Shown piece after piece: positions 39,936-50,270 of a stretch of 64,000 nucleotides of DNA. The position numbers and the translations under genes are program-made. Numbering within the stretch: position 1 is the stretch's first letter; each line of letters begins with the position of its first letter. The stretch comes from Bradysia coprophila (Eukaryota; Arthropoda; Insecta; Diptera; Sciaridae): positions 550,062 through 614,061 of the forward strand of contig NW_023503302.1 of the NCBI RefSeq assembly GCF_014529535.1, given 5' to 3'. The notes under the pieces were generated by a model. The model saw nothing but the letters and a program-made list of their open reading frames with translations, ran no database searches and was not told the DNA's origin.

Positions 39936-40300
39936 TTGACAAGTACCCCGAGGCAAATTATAGTAAACTGATCTTTGGTCCTTTCGCTCGCATCGTAACA
40001 TATTAAAAGAGAAGCAAATACTTTAACCAATGAAAGTAGATAAGTAGGTATGGCCAGTCCATACAAGTCGGAGCACATACGGATTTGCATGGCGCCACCT
40101 CAAATGAACTCATTTCTAGTGGAAATTTGCACTAGAAATGAGTTCGTTTGAGGTGGCGCCATGCAAATCCGTATGTGCTCCGGCTAGAACAAATTTGAAC
40201 GTTTTGCCATACCTATCTATTTACTTTCATTGACTTTAACAAGTATCCCAAGGCAAGTTATAATAGACCAGTCTTCGGTTTTCTCGCTCTGATCATAATC
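39936..40300. repeat. Diverged direct repeat flanking a palindrome
   Basis: ACAAGTACCCCGAGGCAAAT at about 39940 and ACAAGTATCCCAAGGCAAGT at about 40239 begin two ~55 bp segments of roughly 80 percent identity in direct orientation, with the palindromic element at 40025-40238 between them. Either a duplication that caught the element, or two copies of one family side by side. Confidence 0.5.
40025..40238. mobile_element. Palindromic MITE with 54 bp inner arms
   Basis: Arms 40068-40121 and 40130-40183 are almost perfect inverted copies with only an 8 bp loop (core GATTTGCATGGCGCCACCTC). Weaker outer arms (AATGAAAGTAGATAAGTAGG and its complement) extend the structure to about 40238. It lies 300 bp upstream of the mS29 start codon. 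Confidence 0.75.
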
Positions 40301-40536
40301 TAGAGTCTACTGTTAGAAATGCGGCTTTGAGTGTTGAAGGGCTCTGATATTAAAGAATTATTGCTGCCAACCTAAGCAACAAATTTTTGACAGCTCCGAG
40401 GTTATGTTATTTATCGGACAGTTTTCGAGCAAGAAATCACTCGGCAAAATATAAATCAATGTGAGGAGGAATACCATTCGTATTATTTGACGTACAATAA
40501 CAAATACGCTTCGTCTTTGCAGATTGTGTCGACATC

Positions 40537-41685
40537 ATGTTCCTAAGACGGGCTGCATTTCATATTCAATCCCGGTTGATGCCTTGTTTCAGTACGGCAG
40601 CTGAAACAGTTAGTCAATCCGAAAATTTCCGGTCTGAAAACAACCCATCCAATCAAAGACCTCACGAAGTTGGTCGATATTATAGGCTCGATCCGAATTT
40701 AAAGAAGCAGCTCTTCGCTCTTGGTGGGTTTCCAAAGGCCTACGAGAAACAAGCCAAAACATTTGGCGAAACATGTGTGATGATCCGCAATCCAGCTCTG
40801 GAAGTGATCAATTACATCAAGTCTTCGGATCTAAATCGTCCAACCATTCGGTATGTGCTCTACGGCGATAATGGAGTCGGGAAATCGATGACATTGGCGC
40901 ATATCTTACACTATGGTCATGAAAACGACTTCATATTGGTGCATGTACCGTGGGTACCAAATTGGTACAAAAAACCCAAAGAGAAGGCTTCCTCGCAAAC
41001 ACACGAAAATTGTTACGACCTTCCCATCGATGCGGCGTCATGGCTGATACATTTCAAGTCACAAAATGCCAAGTTACTGCAGAAGCTGGATTTGAAATGT
41101 AGCAAGGACTACGTTTGGAGTAAGAGAGAAGTAACAGCGGCCGGTGCACCGTTGATTGAATTGATAGAACATGGCATAGCTCGCATTAAGTTCGCCTGCG
41201 ATATAATCGCTGTACTGTTGGAGGAACTAAAGGAACAGTCAGCACAGGGCAAGTGTAAAACAATGGTCGGTATTGACGGTTACAATGCATTTTTCTGGCC
41301 GAAAACGTATATGCACGGCGAGACAAGAGCGCATAAGATAACAACTGATCAAATCACGTTGACAAGGCCATTCTTAAATATTACCAATTACGATTGGACG
41401 AATGGTGTCTGTGTTTTGGTTGTAGATAAAATTGCATTAACTGACGACATAGAACCGGCATCGGAGCTACCAAGATATTTGCTGACAGAGAAAGGTTTTG
41501 AGCATCTCGACCCATTCGTTCCAATTCATGTCGACAAGTATTCCGAATTAGAATTTAAACGATGCATCGAATATTACCTGGATAGACGGTGGATACAGAA
41601 TCGTAGCGATAGATTCGACGAAGAAGTGAAATTCGTTAGTGGAATGAATCCGTATGCTTTAATGCAAAGATGTGCACCGCTGTAG
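40537..41685 (+). CDS. mRpS29: Mitochondrial ribosomal protein mS29 (DAP3)
   Basis: GTP-binding protein of the small mitoribosomal subunit (DAP3), needed for mitochondrial translation; the vertebrate protein is also linked to apoptosis. A single uninterrupted exon of 382 residues, close to the family length. The start MFLRRAAFHIQSRLMPCFST is a typical import presequence. The Walker A P-loop GDNGVGKS is at residues 110-117. It is followed by VHVPWVPNW, characteristic of the family, and by a Walker B-like MVGIDGYNAFF. The family-typical C-terminal half follows (FLNITNYDW, VDKYSELEFKRCIEYYLDRRW, VSGMNPYALMQRC). A CTTTGCAG just before the leader, 14 bases from the ATG, may be the acceptor of a 5' UTR intron. 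Divergent from the ATP synthase delta gene. Confidence 0.95.
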   Translation: MFLRRAAFHIQSRLMPCFSTAAETVSQSENFRSENNPSNQRPHEVGRYYRLDPNLKKQLFALGGFPKAYEKQAKTFGETCVMIRNPALEVINYIKSSDLNRPTIRYVLYGDNGVGKSMTLAHILHYGHENDFILVHVPWVPNWYKKPKEKASSQTHENCYDLPIDAASWLIHFKSQNAKLLQKLDLKCSKDYVWSKREVTAAGAPLIELIEHGIARIKFACDIIAVLLEELKEQSAQGKCKTMVGIDGYNAFFWPKTYMHGETRAHKITTDQITLTRPFLNITNYDWTNGVCVLVVDKIALTDDIEPASELPRYLLTEKGFEHLDPFVPIHVDKYSELEFKRCIEYYLDRRWIQNRSDRFDEEVKFVSGMNPYALMQRCAPL

Positions 41686-42084
41686 AATACTGAATCATTA
41701 AATTAGTTTACGTTTTATGTTTGTCGTTTCAAAAATACACATTGTCGCTCGCCACTCCGAACTTTTCAACATCGTCGAGTAAAGTTCCAGCCATAAAAAA
41801 CACTCGAATATTGCAAATGAATCCATATCAGGACCTATAATTTAAAGAATTTAAATTGTCCCGATAGCCCCATATCTAAGCTTTCCATTGATACCTCATA
41901 TGCAGTGATGCCTACATAACAGATTATTATGTTAGTACACCCACTCCTCGCAAAATTCACCAGCACCAGCAAAGCTTAGATAATGTACGTTACAACTAGC
42001 ATGTTTAGGCTCACAGTAACCGTCATCAGTTACTCAAGCCTATCTAAAGTTCACACAGATTTTGAAAATCTTTTGTTGTACATT

Positions 42085-42210
42085 TTTTCTAACATATATC
42101 AATGGATGTTCTCAAACTAGGCATGACCTGAAAGTAATTGAACTCAGCTTTCCAACGAGCCCATTCGACCACTCCCACATACACCGCTTATATTTAGCGG
42201 CCATAAAATT
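42085..42210 (+). repeat. Fragment of the 30832-type foldback family
   Basis: It shares AACATATATCAATG, CTAGGCATGACCTGAAAGTA and CTCAGCTTTCCAACGAGCCC with the middle of the foldback element at 31043-31120, at about 85 percent identity and in the same order. The terminal arms are absent. Confidence 0.65.
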
Positions 42211-42459
42211 AGTCTAAAAAACAACACGGAAAAACCCTTCCTTTGCTAAAAAAAAAGACTGGAACCCGAATCCATGGGACATTCCAGTTAAATTGTGACA
42301 TTTCGAGAACTGAACCGATTTCAGTATATTTTTAGGGGTTGTTGGCCTCATTACACTCTTTCATGACATTAAAGTTCTACGTTCCTACGTTCCTCTTATT
42401 GGATTACTAGCACTACATAAATACGCCTCACTGCGTCTAGAAAACATACATCAACACCC

Positions 42460-42516
42460 CAAAATCTTCACAATCAGTGTACATCGTCAAAATCTTCACA
42501 ATCAGTGTACATCGTC
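42460..42516. repeat. 28 bp tandem duplication
   Basis: Two identical head-to-tail copies of a 28 bp unit (core TCTTCACAATCAGTGTACAT) followed by a partial third. No context suggests a function. Confidence 0.8.
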
Positions 42517-45012
42517 AAAATATTGCAAATATAGCACATTTACCTGTGTACCTGCACGAAGCACAATACCCTATTACCATATTTAATGTGATAAAACCAG
42601 AACACGTTTTCTACTCGTAAAACTTTCCTTTTGAAACCATAATTCTCTATTCCTGCCATACTTTACGAGATTCGGGCTAGAACCATGAAATTTGAACAGA
42701 ATTTTAATAAATTTTTCCATTTTCACATTTACTTTTCGGTCTTCCATTACCATTCTAATGGATTTTTATTGATTTGGTCAGTCATTTTATAGGAAAGCTC
42801 TTCGCCCTAACTCTTTGCGTCGAATTCCAAAAGTTACAAACGGTGAAGTGAGCCTATTAGCCCACAATCTATCGTACCGAGATAATAGCATATTACGTTC
42901 TCGCTTGTAAGTTTGTGGTTTTGGCAGGTGTGGAACGAGCCGAAGGCGAGTAATCACACAAACCAAAACAATACCCTACCTCCCTTTGTTGATTTTTGAA
43001 TTCGTCAATGTTATTTTGTTGGAAATAACTAAATCGTATAATTGGCTCTTCCTTTGGACCATCAAGTCTACAGAAGATACAACTGGACCATCAAGTTTTT
43101 AGGACATTGTTAACGTTCTTATATATTTACGAAAAGCACTGACAGTGCGTTGATTTACGTCAATGATTGAAAGTAAGACACATTGTTGTGCCGAGGTGAC
43201 GCAGTACTTCGAACCATCGCTCGGTATTTTCATAGCTTTCACAGACGACACACATAACAGAGCTTTTACTATCGGGTCTACTATTTGAAGTACAGATGCG
43301 TCTGTGCGGTGGATTAACCTTTATCACTCCACTCAAAACGCCATATGAGAAATCGATGTTTTGTGACGAATCGTATGATGGAAGTTTGGGGAAGATATCA
43401 GCAAAACTTCGCTCTTGTTGGAATTTTCTATTTTTTCCCCTCTATTTACAAAAAACGATTTTAAGATAATGATTGTAAAATCTTTTACTTCATCTTTTTA
43501 ACATACTTTTTGCACTAGTCATAGGTTTTTTTTATTCCTGAAGTCATTATCAACTATCAGCTATTATCATCTAGCCCCATACGAAACATTCCTATATCAG
43601 ATAAAATACACACCGTGGGGTTCATTCACAATGTACTACATTAAAGGAGTGAGTCAAAATAAAGCATTTGCTCAACACACTTCAAGCATGAGTGGTGTAT
43701 TTAGATGTCAAATCTCATGTTAAGAAAAAGATTTAACTGGTGGTACTCTAAATAGAGTACTGAAACTGGACACTGTGGCCTGGAAGCATCGACCACAACA
43801 GATACGCAAATAACTATTGACTCTGCCGATTCATCGTACTGTTACCCACTCATATTCTTTTTCGAACGATAGGATCATTTTTTCTGGTATTATTTTTGAT
43901 CGCACAGTTTATACTGTCTGACGTAAAAAGCTATAACACCTTGAATCATTCCAATGAAACTAACAGACATTTTGTTTCAAGTTTATTTGTTACACTGGTG
44001 ACCATTTGTGTGATTCGACTGTTATGTAGTGTGGATATGAAAACATGAAAAGCAATGAACACTTTAAATGAGCTTTAAACAGTTCGGTGTTTTTTTATAG
44101 GGTGTTCTAATTTTGTAAACATATTAAATTTTGTATTATTAGCCACCGACGATGAGAAACATATAACTCAATGATTTTTTTTGTAAATATTATGATTATG
44201 ATCGTCTTTTCATGGTTAACGTAAATACAGATCTACAGTTAATAATAGAATAATAAAAATATGCTTGACATGTGATTTATTAACGAGAAGGAGAAGCAAA
44301 GCACGTCTTCGCATATATAAAACCCTTCATGTGCTTCAAATAGTATATTAGTGTCTTGTGAAAGCAACAAAATTTCAATTTTGAATAGTCGAAACGTTAC
44401 ACCGAGTTATCTAGTCTCTATTCACTTTATTTACTTAGTTAATTATTCCTTTGCATAACACAGACAGTCGTCATGCGGCAAGATTTCGATAATAAATAAA
44501 CTTGTACACAGCATTGATCCTGAATATATCAAATCAAGATTTCATTTTAAATCCTGGGCCCAAAAAAAAACGAAACCGAATTTAACGATTAGGATGATAA
44601 AAGATAAAAATGACTTTCAATTTTCTCCCTCTGAGTTTACGGTGAAACGTACGATTCTCCATTCTTAAAGCATGTTAAATCTTTATATGACGGAATCGGA
44701 AATTAGGAGATTAGCTGTGAAAAGTGGATTTGGTGAAGACGACATCCCTGTACGTTTAACTTATTCGTTTCGCAGTACATCGTTGATTAAAGAGATTCTT
44801 CTCGTTTTCTTCCGAAAAGAAATAGTACGAAGGTATAGATTAGAATGTTGATTCGATTACGATTTTTTGCGGATCTTTTACTAACTTTAAAACTCAGCAA
44901 ACATCAGGAAAATTAGTGGTTGTGATAGACTGTCTAGCAATAATTGGACTTCTAGAAATATTCACTTAGCGCTTTTCCCTGAACAGATACATGATATATA
45001 AGTAATAATATC

Positions 45013-45198
45013 CAAGGCTGTATACTTTGGGGAGGTCACGCAGATCGCCATTTTATTAGATACGCGGGAACACACCTTTTCCATACAAACAAATTCACCA
45101 AAATTGAATTTGTATGGCGTGGTGAATTTTTTGTATGAAACGTGGTGTGTAACCCGCGTATCTGCATCTGCGTGACCTCCCCAAAGTATACAGCCTTG
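45013..45198. mobile_element. hAT-like MITE with exact ends and 8 bp duplication
   Basis: The 186 bp element has perfect 33 bp terminal inverted repeats (beginning CAAGGCTGTATACTTTGGGG). They continue inward as an imperfect palindrome with a 16 bp insertion in the left arm. It is flanked by ATAATATC at 45005-45012 and 45199-45206. The perfect ends and perfect duplication indicate a recent insertion. hAT is inferred from the 8 bp duplication. The 68-codon minus-strand frame across it is a palindrome artefact. Confidence 0.85.
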
Positions 45199-45234
45199 AT
45201 AATATCAAAACGAAGTAGTAGAGTTGAATACAGC

Positions 45235-45428
45235 CAAAGCACCTAGCAGGGTAATAGAGGTTTTTACACGTCAAATAGAATAGTATTTTGATACCAATAA
45301 TACCATTAGCAGCCTTAATGGTAATTTTGCATTGACATTAAGAAAAAAATGTATGGAAATATTCGCATACCTCGATTAAAGTTACAACTCTATTATTTTT
45401 TTTTTCTATTACCCTGCTAGGTGCTTTG
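45235..45428 (+). mobile_element. CAAAGCACC-family MITE, copy 1
   Basis: The 194 bp element has inverted ends CAAAGCACCTAGCAGGGTAA and complement, flanked by the 7 bp direct repeat ATACAGC (45228-45234, 45429-45435). It matches 61428-61627 in opposite orientation across its whole length (shared AATACCATTAGCAGCCTTAA). It lies only 36 bp from the previous MITE. Confidence 0.85.
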
Positions 45429-45754
45429 ATACAGCCCAATACACCCAACCCAAGACTTATCAGAAAAATACGCACCAAGGATTAATTGGGCTTTTTTACA
45501 GTAAATTTAAGTTGGGATTATTATTCGGAATTGAAATTCTGAAAATTCGGGTAAATTCCGAATAATGAGCCTGGTTTTTAAAATTTAAATTCAGTTGTCA
45601 AAAAACAGACTCGATCTTTTTATTTTGCTTTCATTTTAATTCTGATAGAATTACGAAAAAATTCTGAAATTTTGTTTTGGAATTTTTCGTAATTTTTTCC
45701 GAATTTTGCGAATTTAAATTCCCAATAATAAGCCCATCTTCTATACGAGTAATC

Positions 45755-46490
45755 AGGCTTTCGATGACGATGCTGACCTGAAAGGAAGAGGGACACTAGC
45801 AGTCAAGGAACCTTTCATAGAAATGGAAAGAGAAGCGTGTAAAGTTGGACTCGTGGTAAACGAAGGGAAAACCAAGTAACTGGCATTAGAGCGCAGTCAT
45901 AGATCTCGTGTGGGGCAAAACGTGACCATGGATACGTACAATTTTGAAGTCGTGCAGTCATTCAAGTATTTGGGTTCGACATTAAACGTAACCAGTGATA
46001 TAGAGGAGGAGATCAAAATGAGAATTACTCAAGGAAGCAGAAGCTTCTATGCACTGAAACATATATGGTTGTGAGACGTGGTCATCCAAACAAGAGCAGA
46101 TGCTGAACTGCTTTGAAAGAAGAATCTTAAGATCGATATGTGGACCAGTACATGAAGCAGATGGTTGGTGAAGACGAACTAATATGGAATTGTCCGAAAT
46201 TTTTTGTAGGAATTTCATCACAGTTGCAGCAAAATCAGCGAGGCTCCGATGGGCGGGGCATGTGGCTAGGATGAATGATGACCGAACTGCCAAGAAAGCC
46301 CTCGACAGGAAATTTGAAGGACGTAGACCGAGACGGCGACCACGGAAGAGATGGATATATTGTGTGGTCGAAGGTACGAGATCATTGGGGGTCGCGGATT
46401 GGAGAAGTCTGGCTGAGGACAGGAACGAGGGAAGGAAGTTAGTAGAGTCAGCCAAAACCCGCTTGGGGTGACAAAGGCTGCTAAGTAAGT
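45755..46490 (+). pseudogene. 3' remnant of a LINE-type reverse transcriptase
   Basis: Conceptual translation gives the tail of a non-LTR reverse transcriptase: a degenerate catalytic stretch (FDDDADL), VGLVVNEGKTK, VQSFKYLGST, YGCETW, LNCFERRILRSICGP, and the hallmark ARLRWAGHVARM with a basic RRPRRRPRKRW. Stops (after EGKTK and HEADGW) and a frameshift near 46060 break it. Only the last 95 codons (46184-46471) remain open. It ends in a TAAGTAAGTAAG tail, typical of short-repeat 3' tails of RTE-like LINEs. The upstream two-thirds (endonuclease and most of the RT) are absent, as in 5'-truncated copies. Confidence 0.85.
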
Positions 46491-46631
46491 AAGTAATAAG
46501 CCCTGAATTTAAGTATTCAGTAAAAGATTACTTCTTAATTGACGAGTCATTCGGAAGGGCTTTAATCCCTCATGTCAAAATAACAATGTCGAAACAATTG
46601 TCGCCTATTTCGAATAAATTCACGATATTTC

Positions 46632-46794
46632 AATTCACGCCAGTGCGGTCGAAATTCAAAATCTTTCTCACGCAAGTCTTTCTAACGCAGCGTCAGTTTC
46701 ATACCAGGAAGCGTTGAAAAGTATTTTTCGGTTTACTTTTTCACTGACTCGTTTACTTGAAATTCAAATTTTAGGCACACTTACGGCGTGAATT
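46632..46794 (+). mobile_element. MITE family copy B, both ends present
   Basis: The ends AATTCACGCC and GGCGTGAATT are inverted. The right end reads CACTTACGGCGTGAATT, complementing the left end of copy A at 10425. The two copies share most of their length in the same orientation. No certain target duplication. Confidence 0.75.
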
Positions 46795-46804
46795 GGGAAA
46801 ATAG

Positions 46805-46979
46805 AGTGTTCTAGTTCGAATTTTGAACAGCTTTCAAAAGTGGATGCCAACGGAACGCAGCTGTCAAAAACAAAACAAAAACGGACAAAGAGACATTTTT
46901 TTCTTCAAGTAGTTGGCAGCTACATACCTGCAGCCAGCATCCATTTTTGAAAACTATTCGAAATTCTAACTGGAACACT
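46805..46979. mobile_element. MITE with ~45 bp imperfect inverted repeats
   Basis: The left arm begins AGTGTTCTAGTTCGAATTTT and the right arm ends with a diverged complement (AAATTCTAACTGGAACACT). Arms are about 80 percent identical over ~45 bp, and TA lies on each side. It stands 10 bp from the previous MITE. Confidence 0.65.
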
Positions 46980-49900
46980 ATAAAGGAAGTGCTTGTTGAC
47001 CTCGGCTTCGCCTCAACATACTTCACATTAGGAATTGATTTCCACAGGATGACTCATTTTTGTGAAATCTACATTTTTGTACATTTACATAAGCCATCAT
47101 AGATCTGAAAAATGTCTCGGTCAAAAATACAGTCACAAAAGAAAAGGAATTATCACATTTTTGTTTTTATGTAGTATCTGATAATACTAGACCCGCAGCT
47201 GTTGAGGGATTCTTTTGAAAAACAGCCTGCCGAAATCTGACACATTTTCTAGTGGATTTTTTGATATATTCCTAGATAGGTATTGGTCCCGAGAAGCCAA
47301 AACCACTTTCAAAAAAAAATCATACAAGCTTGTGTGGCTAGTGAGCATGCACTTTTCTTATGGAAATTTCTCGTAGGCCACGAAACGTACAAGGTCGTGT
47401 GGGGTGTCATTAGAAAGGTAATTGCATGTTCTTTCGAAGCAGATTCGGTCTTGTTGGGTTTAAAATTCATCCACACTGAGTTATGAGCAGTTGAAAGTAT
47501 GGGTAAAAAATGGATAATTTCAGCGAACTTCTAACGGTTCCCATGCATCCGAAAAGTAACAGAAAAATTAAAAAAACTGTTTTCCCCAACTGATACTGGT
47601 CTTAGCTTTCCAATAATACCAAACTTGCATGGGTAGTGTTTCGATGAATGTGGTTTTGGATCAAAAATTTGATGCTCAGTATCGCTACTCAAAGAATTTG
47701 ATGCATGTGCAATTTTTGATGAAAAAACATTTTTTGCAGCAATGTTAGCTGCCAGTTCACTTTTTCGAAGTTCGTCTATCTAAAACAATGCGAAGCAATA
47801 TATTATTTGAAATTATTGATTTTTTTTCAGTCAAGCACGCCCCTCCTCAACAAAAAAGAAATTTTTCCGAAATGCACCCAAACATTAAGTACGCACATCG
47901 ATTCAGGGACCTATTGGGAGCTCCGAACAGCATTCAGTAAAATCGGACCAGTTCCTTCCCCATTCAAAATTTTTCATTTCATGAAATTTCATGCACCCCT
48001 TCGAAACCGTTTTGTCACAAAAGTTCGGTGAGTGGACATATTTTGATCGAAGTTAATTTGTATCTTATAGTCAGAGATCATGCCTTTCTTACGATACTCC
48101 ACTCTAGTGTGAGACGCTTTTTTTGTATGAAAAAAATAAAAAAATTCGGGAAAAAAGGAAATACTATTGGAATCGATAGCCCTTGAGGATACATATCAGC
48201 TCCCAAAAGTCGCAAAAAATCCCATTGGCGCGTTTCGAGAAAATCGAAAAATAGTGAAAAATTGAGGTTAAATGAAAGGTTTCAGTGTTACCCCTGCTAA
48301 ATTAACCTTTTTCCAACTTTTTCAAAAAAAAATCTTTGTTATCGTAATCTAGGCACTCGAAGGTACCAAAAACTAAAAAAAGAAAATTTTGTGTTTTTAG
48401 TCACGAGAAATAAGTTTGCAAAGTCAACATTTCGACCACCGCGAAAGTGTTTTTTGACTTTACATCGTAATATCGAAAAATCTTTGTATCACAATTTTTT
48501 TCGGAAAGTGGCCTAAAAACATCTTTGAACTATCCTGAACGTATTATAAGCAGCATGCCATAACATTTTTTACAGACAAAAAATTTTCTTGCATGTCGAA
48601 AATTTGCTTACACTGAAAAATAGCTACCTCGAAGAAAAATCAAACGCAATTTTCGATCATTTTGTTCGAAAATTTTGTTTTAAATAAATCTTATATTATT
48701 TTAAATGAGATATTATTGGTTTACAACTATAATTATGATGAATATTAAAAAAAATTATGAAAAGAAGTCCTAAATTAGGGCCAAATTTACATTTTTCGCT
48801 AGATTTTCATACAAAACGGTAATAAACGTAATTCTTTCTGATTATTTAAGCAAGTTAATGTTAGATTTTGTGCCACAAATGTCCATATAATTTGTAAAAT
48901 AGGATTCCGACAGGAATTCAGTGGCTCGGCTACGAAAACAATGGTCAAGGTCAATGGAGAGATTTCTAAATAAAGGCTAACGATACGCTTAGTGTTTCAT
49001 ACTAAGTCTTCATACTTTTCATATTTTATTTGGCTTTGATAGAAGGAACGTAAATAAAACGTTTTTTAAGGACAAATTAATGAAAATGAAAAATATTCTT
49101 CCTTTGATTATTCGACTTCACGACAATTTTCAATTATGTAGAATCTGTTGAAAACGAAAATGTGAAAATTCGTTAATTTTTTTAAGTGTATATCACTAAG
49201 TGTTCCTGTCTAAGTTTAATTTAGCATTCAGCTCAGGCCCAGATTAAAATTTTGTATGAATAAAAATGTATACACCGACCGCTGTGCCTTTCGGTAGCCC
49301 TTTAGCTTGTTCACCAACTGGATCAAACCTTAATATACTTTGATTGACAGTAACTGTAATTGAGCGGTAAATGTGGCGTAACAGATATCACAAAATTTAT
49401 TACAGTGGAAAAAATGAAACCAACTAAAGCTAAATCACATCGTTTACGACCACAGCTACTGTATCACACATGACTTCCATACCTTCACAATAAATAATAA
49501 GAAAATGCGCCAAGCCAGTCACAAATGAGCCTCAGTCAATATTATTAGTAAAAGAGATTGTCTAACATCGAAATGAAATGTCTATTAGAAATGATATATA
49601 TTTGAGACGTAATGCTTTGACGCTAATTGGCACTAATCTTAAAGATCGACGTTAACAAACTGTAAAACGACGTTCGTTAGATGTATCCGATTTTTTTTTT
49701 TTTTTAATAAAGTACAACTGTGGCAGCTGATAGGTTTAAATACATGTAACGGATTTTTATTTTTAAGTCTCAACAATCAAGTCTCAATTTTCTGTAGTCA
49801 CCGCTTCAAATTTTAAACTTAACACCACAACACAACAACATTAGCAAAACATTATCATCGAAGAAAAAATCCTCTCCGTTCAATTCGATACAAAAAAAAA

Positions 49901-50089
49901 TTTATAATTTTCCATACAACACCAAACAAACATCCTGCATTGTTCACCAATTTTGACTTTCTACAATTCTTCCGAAAAGCCGCACCGCATATCATATCAT
50001 AAATATACACACAACACAACACTCCATTATCATAATAGTTACATGTGTGCGCTATTCCTTGTTGCACATTTTTGTTTGAAAATATTCTG
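46980..50089. other. Gene-free stretch
   Basis: At 47214 it starts with GAGGGATTCTTTTGAAAA, the tip of the 30832-type foldback family, but no matching right end was found. The rest is A+T-rich with no convincing protein. Confidence 0.5.
47214..47235 (+). repeat. Solo tip of the foldback family
   Basis: GAGGGATTCTTTTGAAAA is identical to the first 18 bases of the element at 30832-31333. The following sequence (CAGCCTGCCGAAATCTGACA) is only loosely similar to the arm CCACCTATCAAAATCGGACC. This may be the end of a longer relative extending rightwards. Confidence 0.55.
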
Positions 50090-50270
50090 TCAAGTCAGTC
50101 GTCCCAGACAAAATGTTAGCGCACATCATAATCATCAAACCATCCCGATCTCTCCCATTATCCATCCCTATTCGGCGTCTTCTTTTCTGTGCAATACCAA
50201 GGGACTCCAGCTTTTCGCAACACACCAGTTGTAGTTGTAGTTCTCCCGTCGAGGTGTTCAGACCGATGTG
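50090..50270. other. Locally C-rich patch
   Basis: This stands out from its A+T-rich surroundings by a run of C-rich, G-poor sequence on the plus strand. It starts after TCAGTC, an exact match to the insect initiator consensus. It could be a noncoding 5' exon of a downstream gene, but the frames (93, 72 and 62 codons on both strands) are not recognisable, and no TATA or downstream element is clear. Confidence 0.2.

Larger units (their letters stand above)
41686..45004. other. Gene-free stretch with repeat fragments
   Basis: This holds the mS29 3' flank and dispersed-repeat fragments (42085-42210, 42460-42516, 43440-43520). No frame over 60 codons reads as protein, and no canonical poly(A) signal is obvious close to the mS29 stop. 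Confidence 0.5.

Noticed and set aside
45982-46455. 157-codon minus-strand frame
   Set aside because: It is the antisense shadow of the LINE reverse transcriptase remnant on the plus strand.
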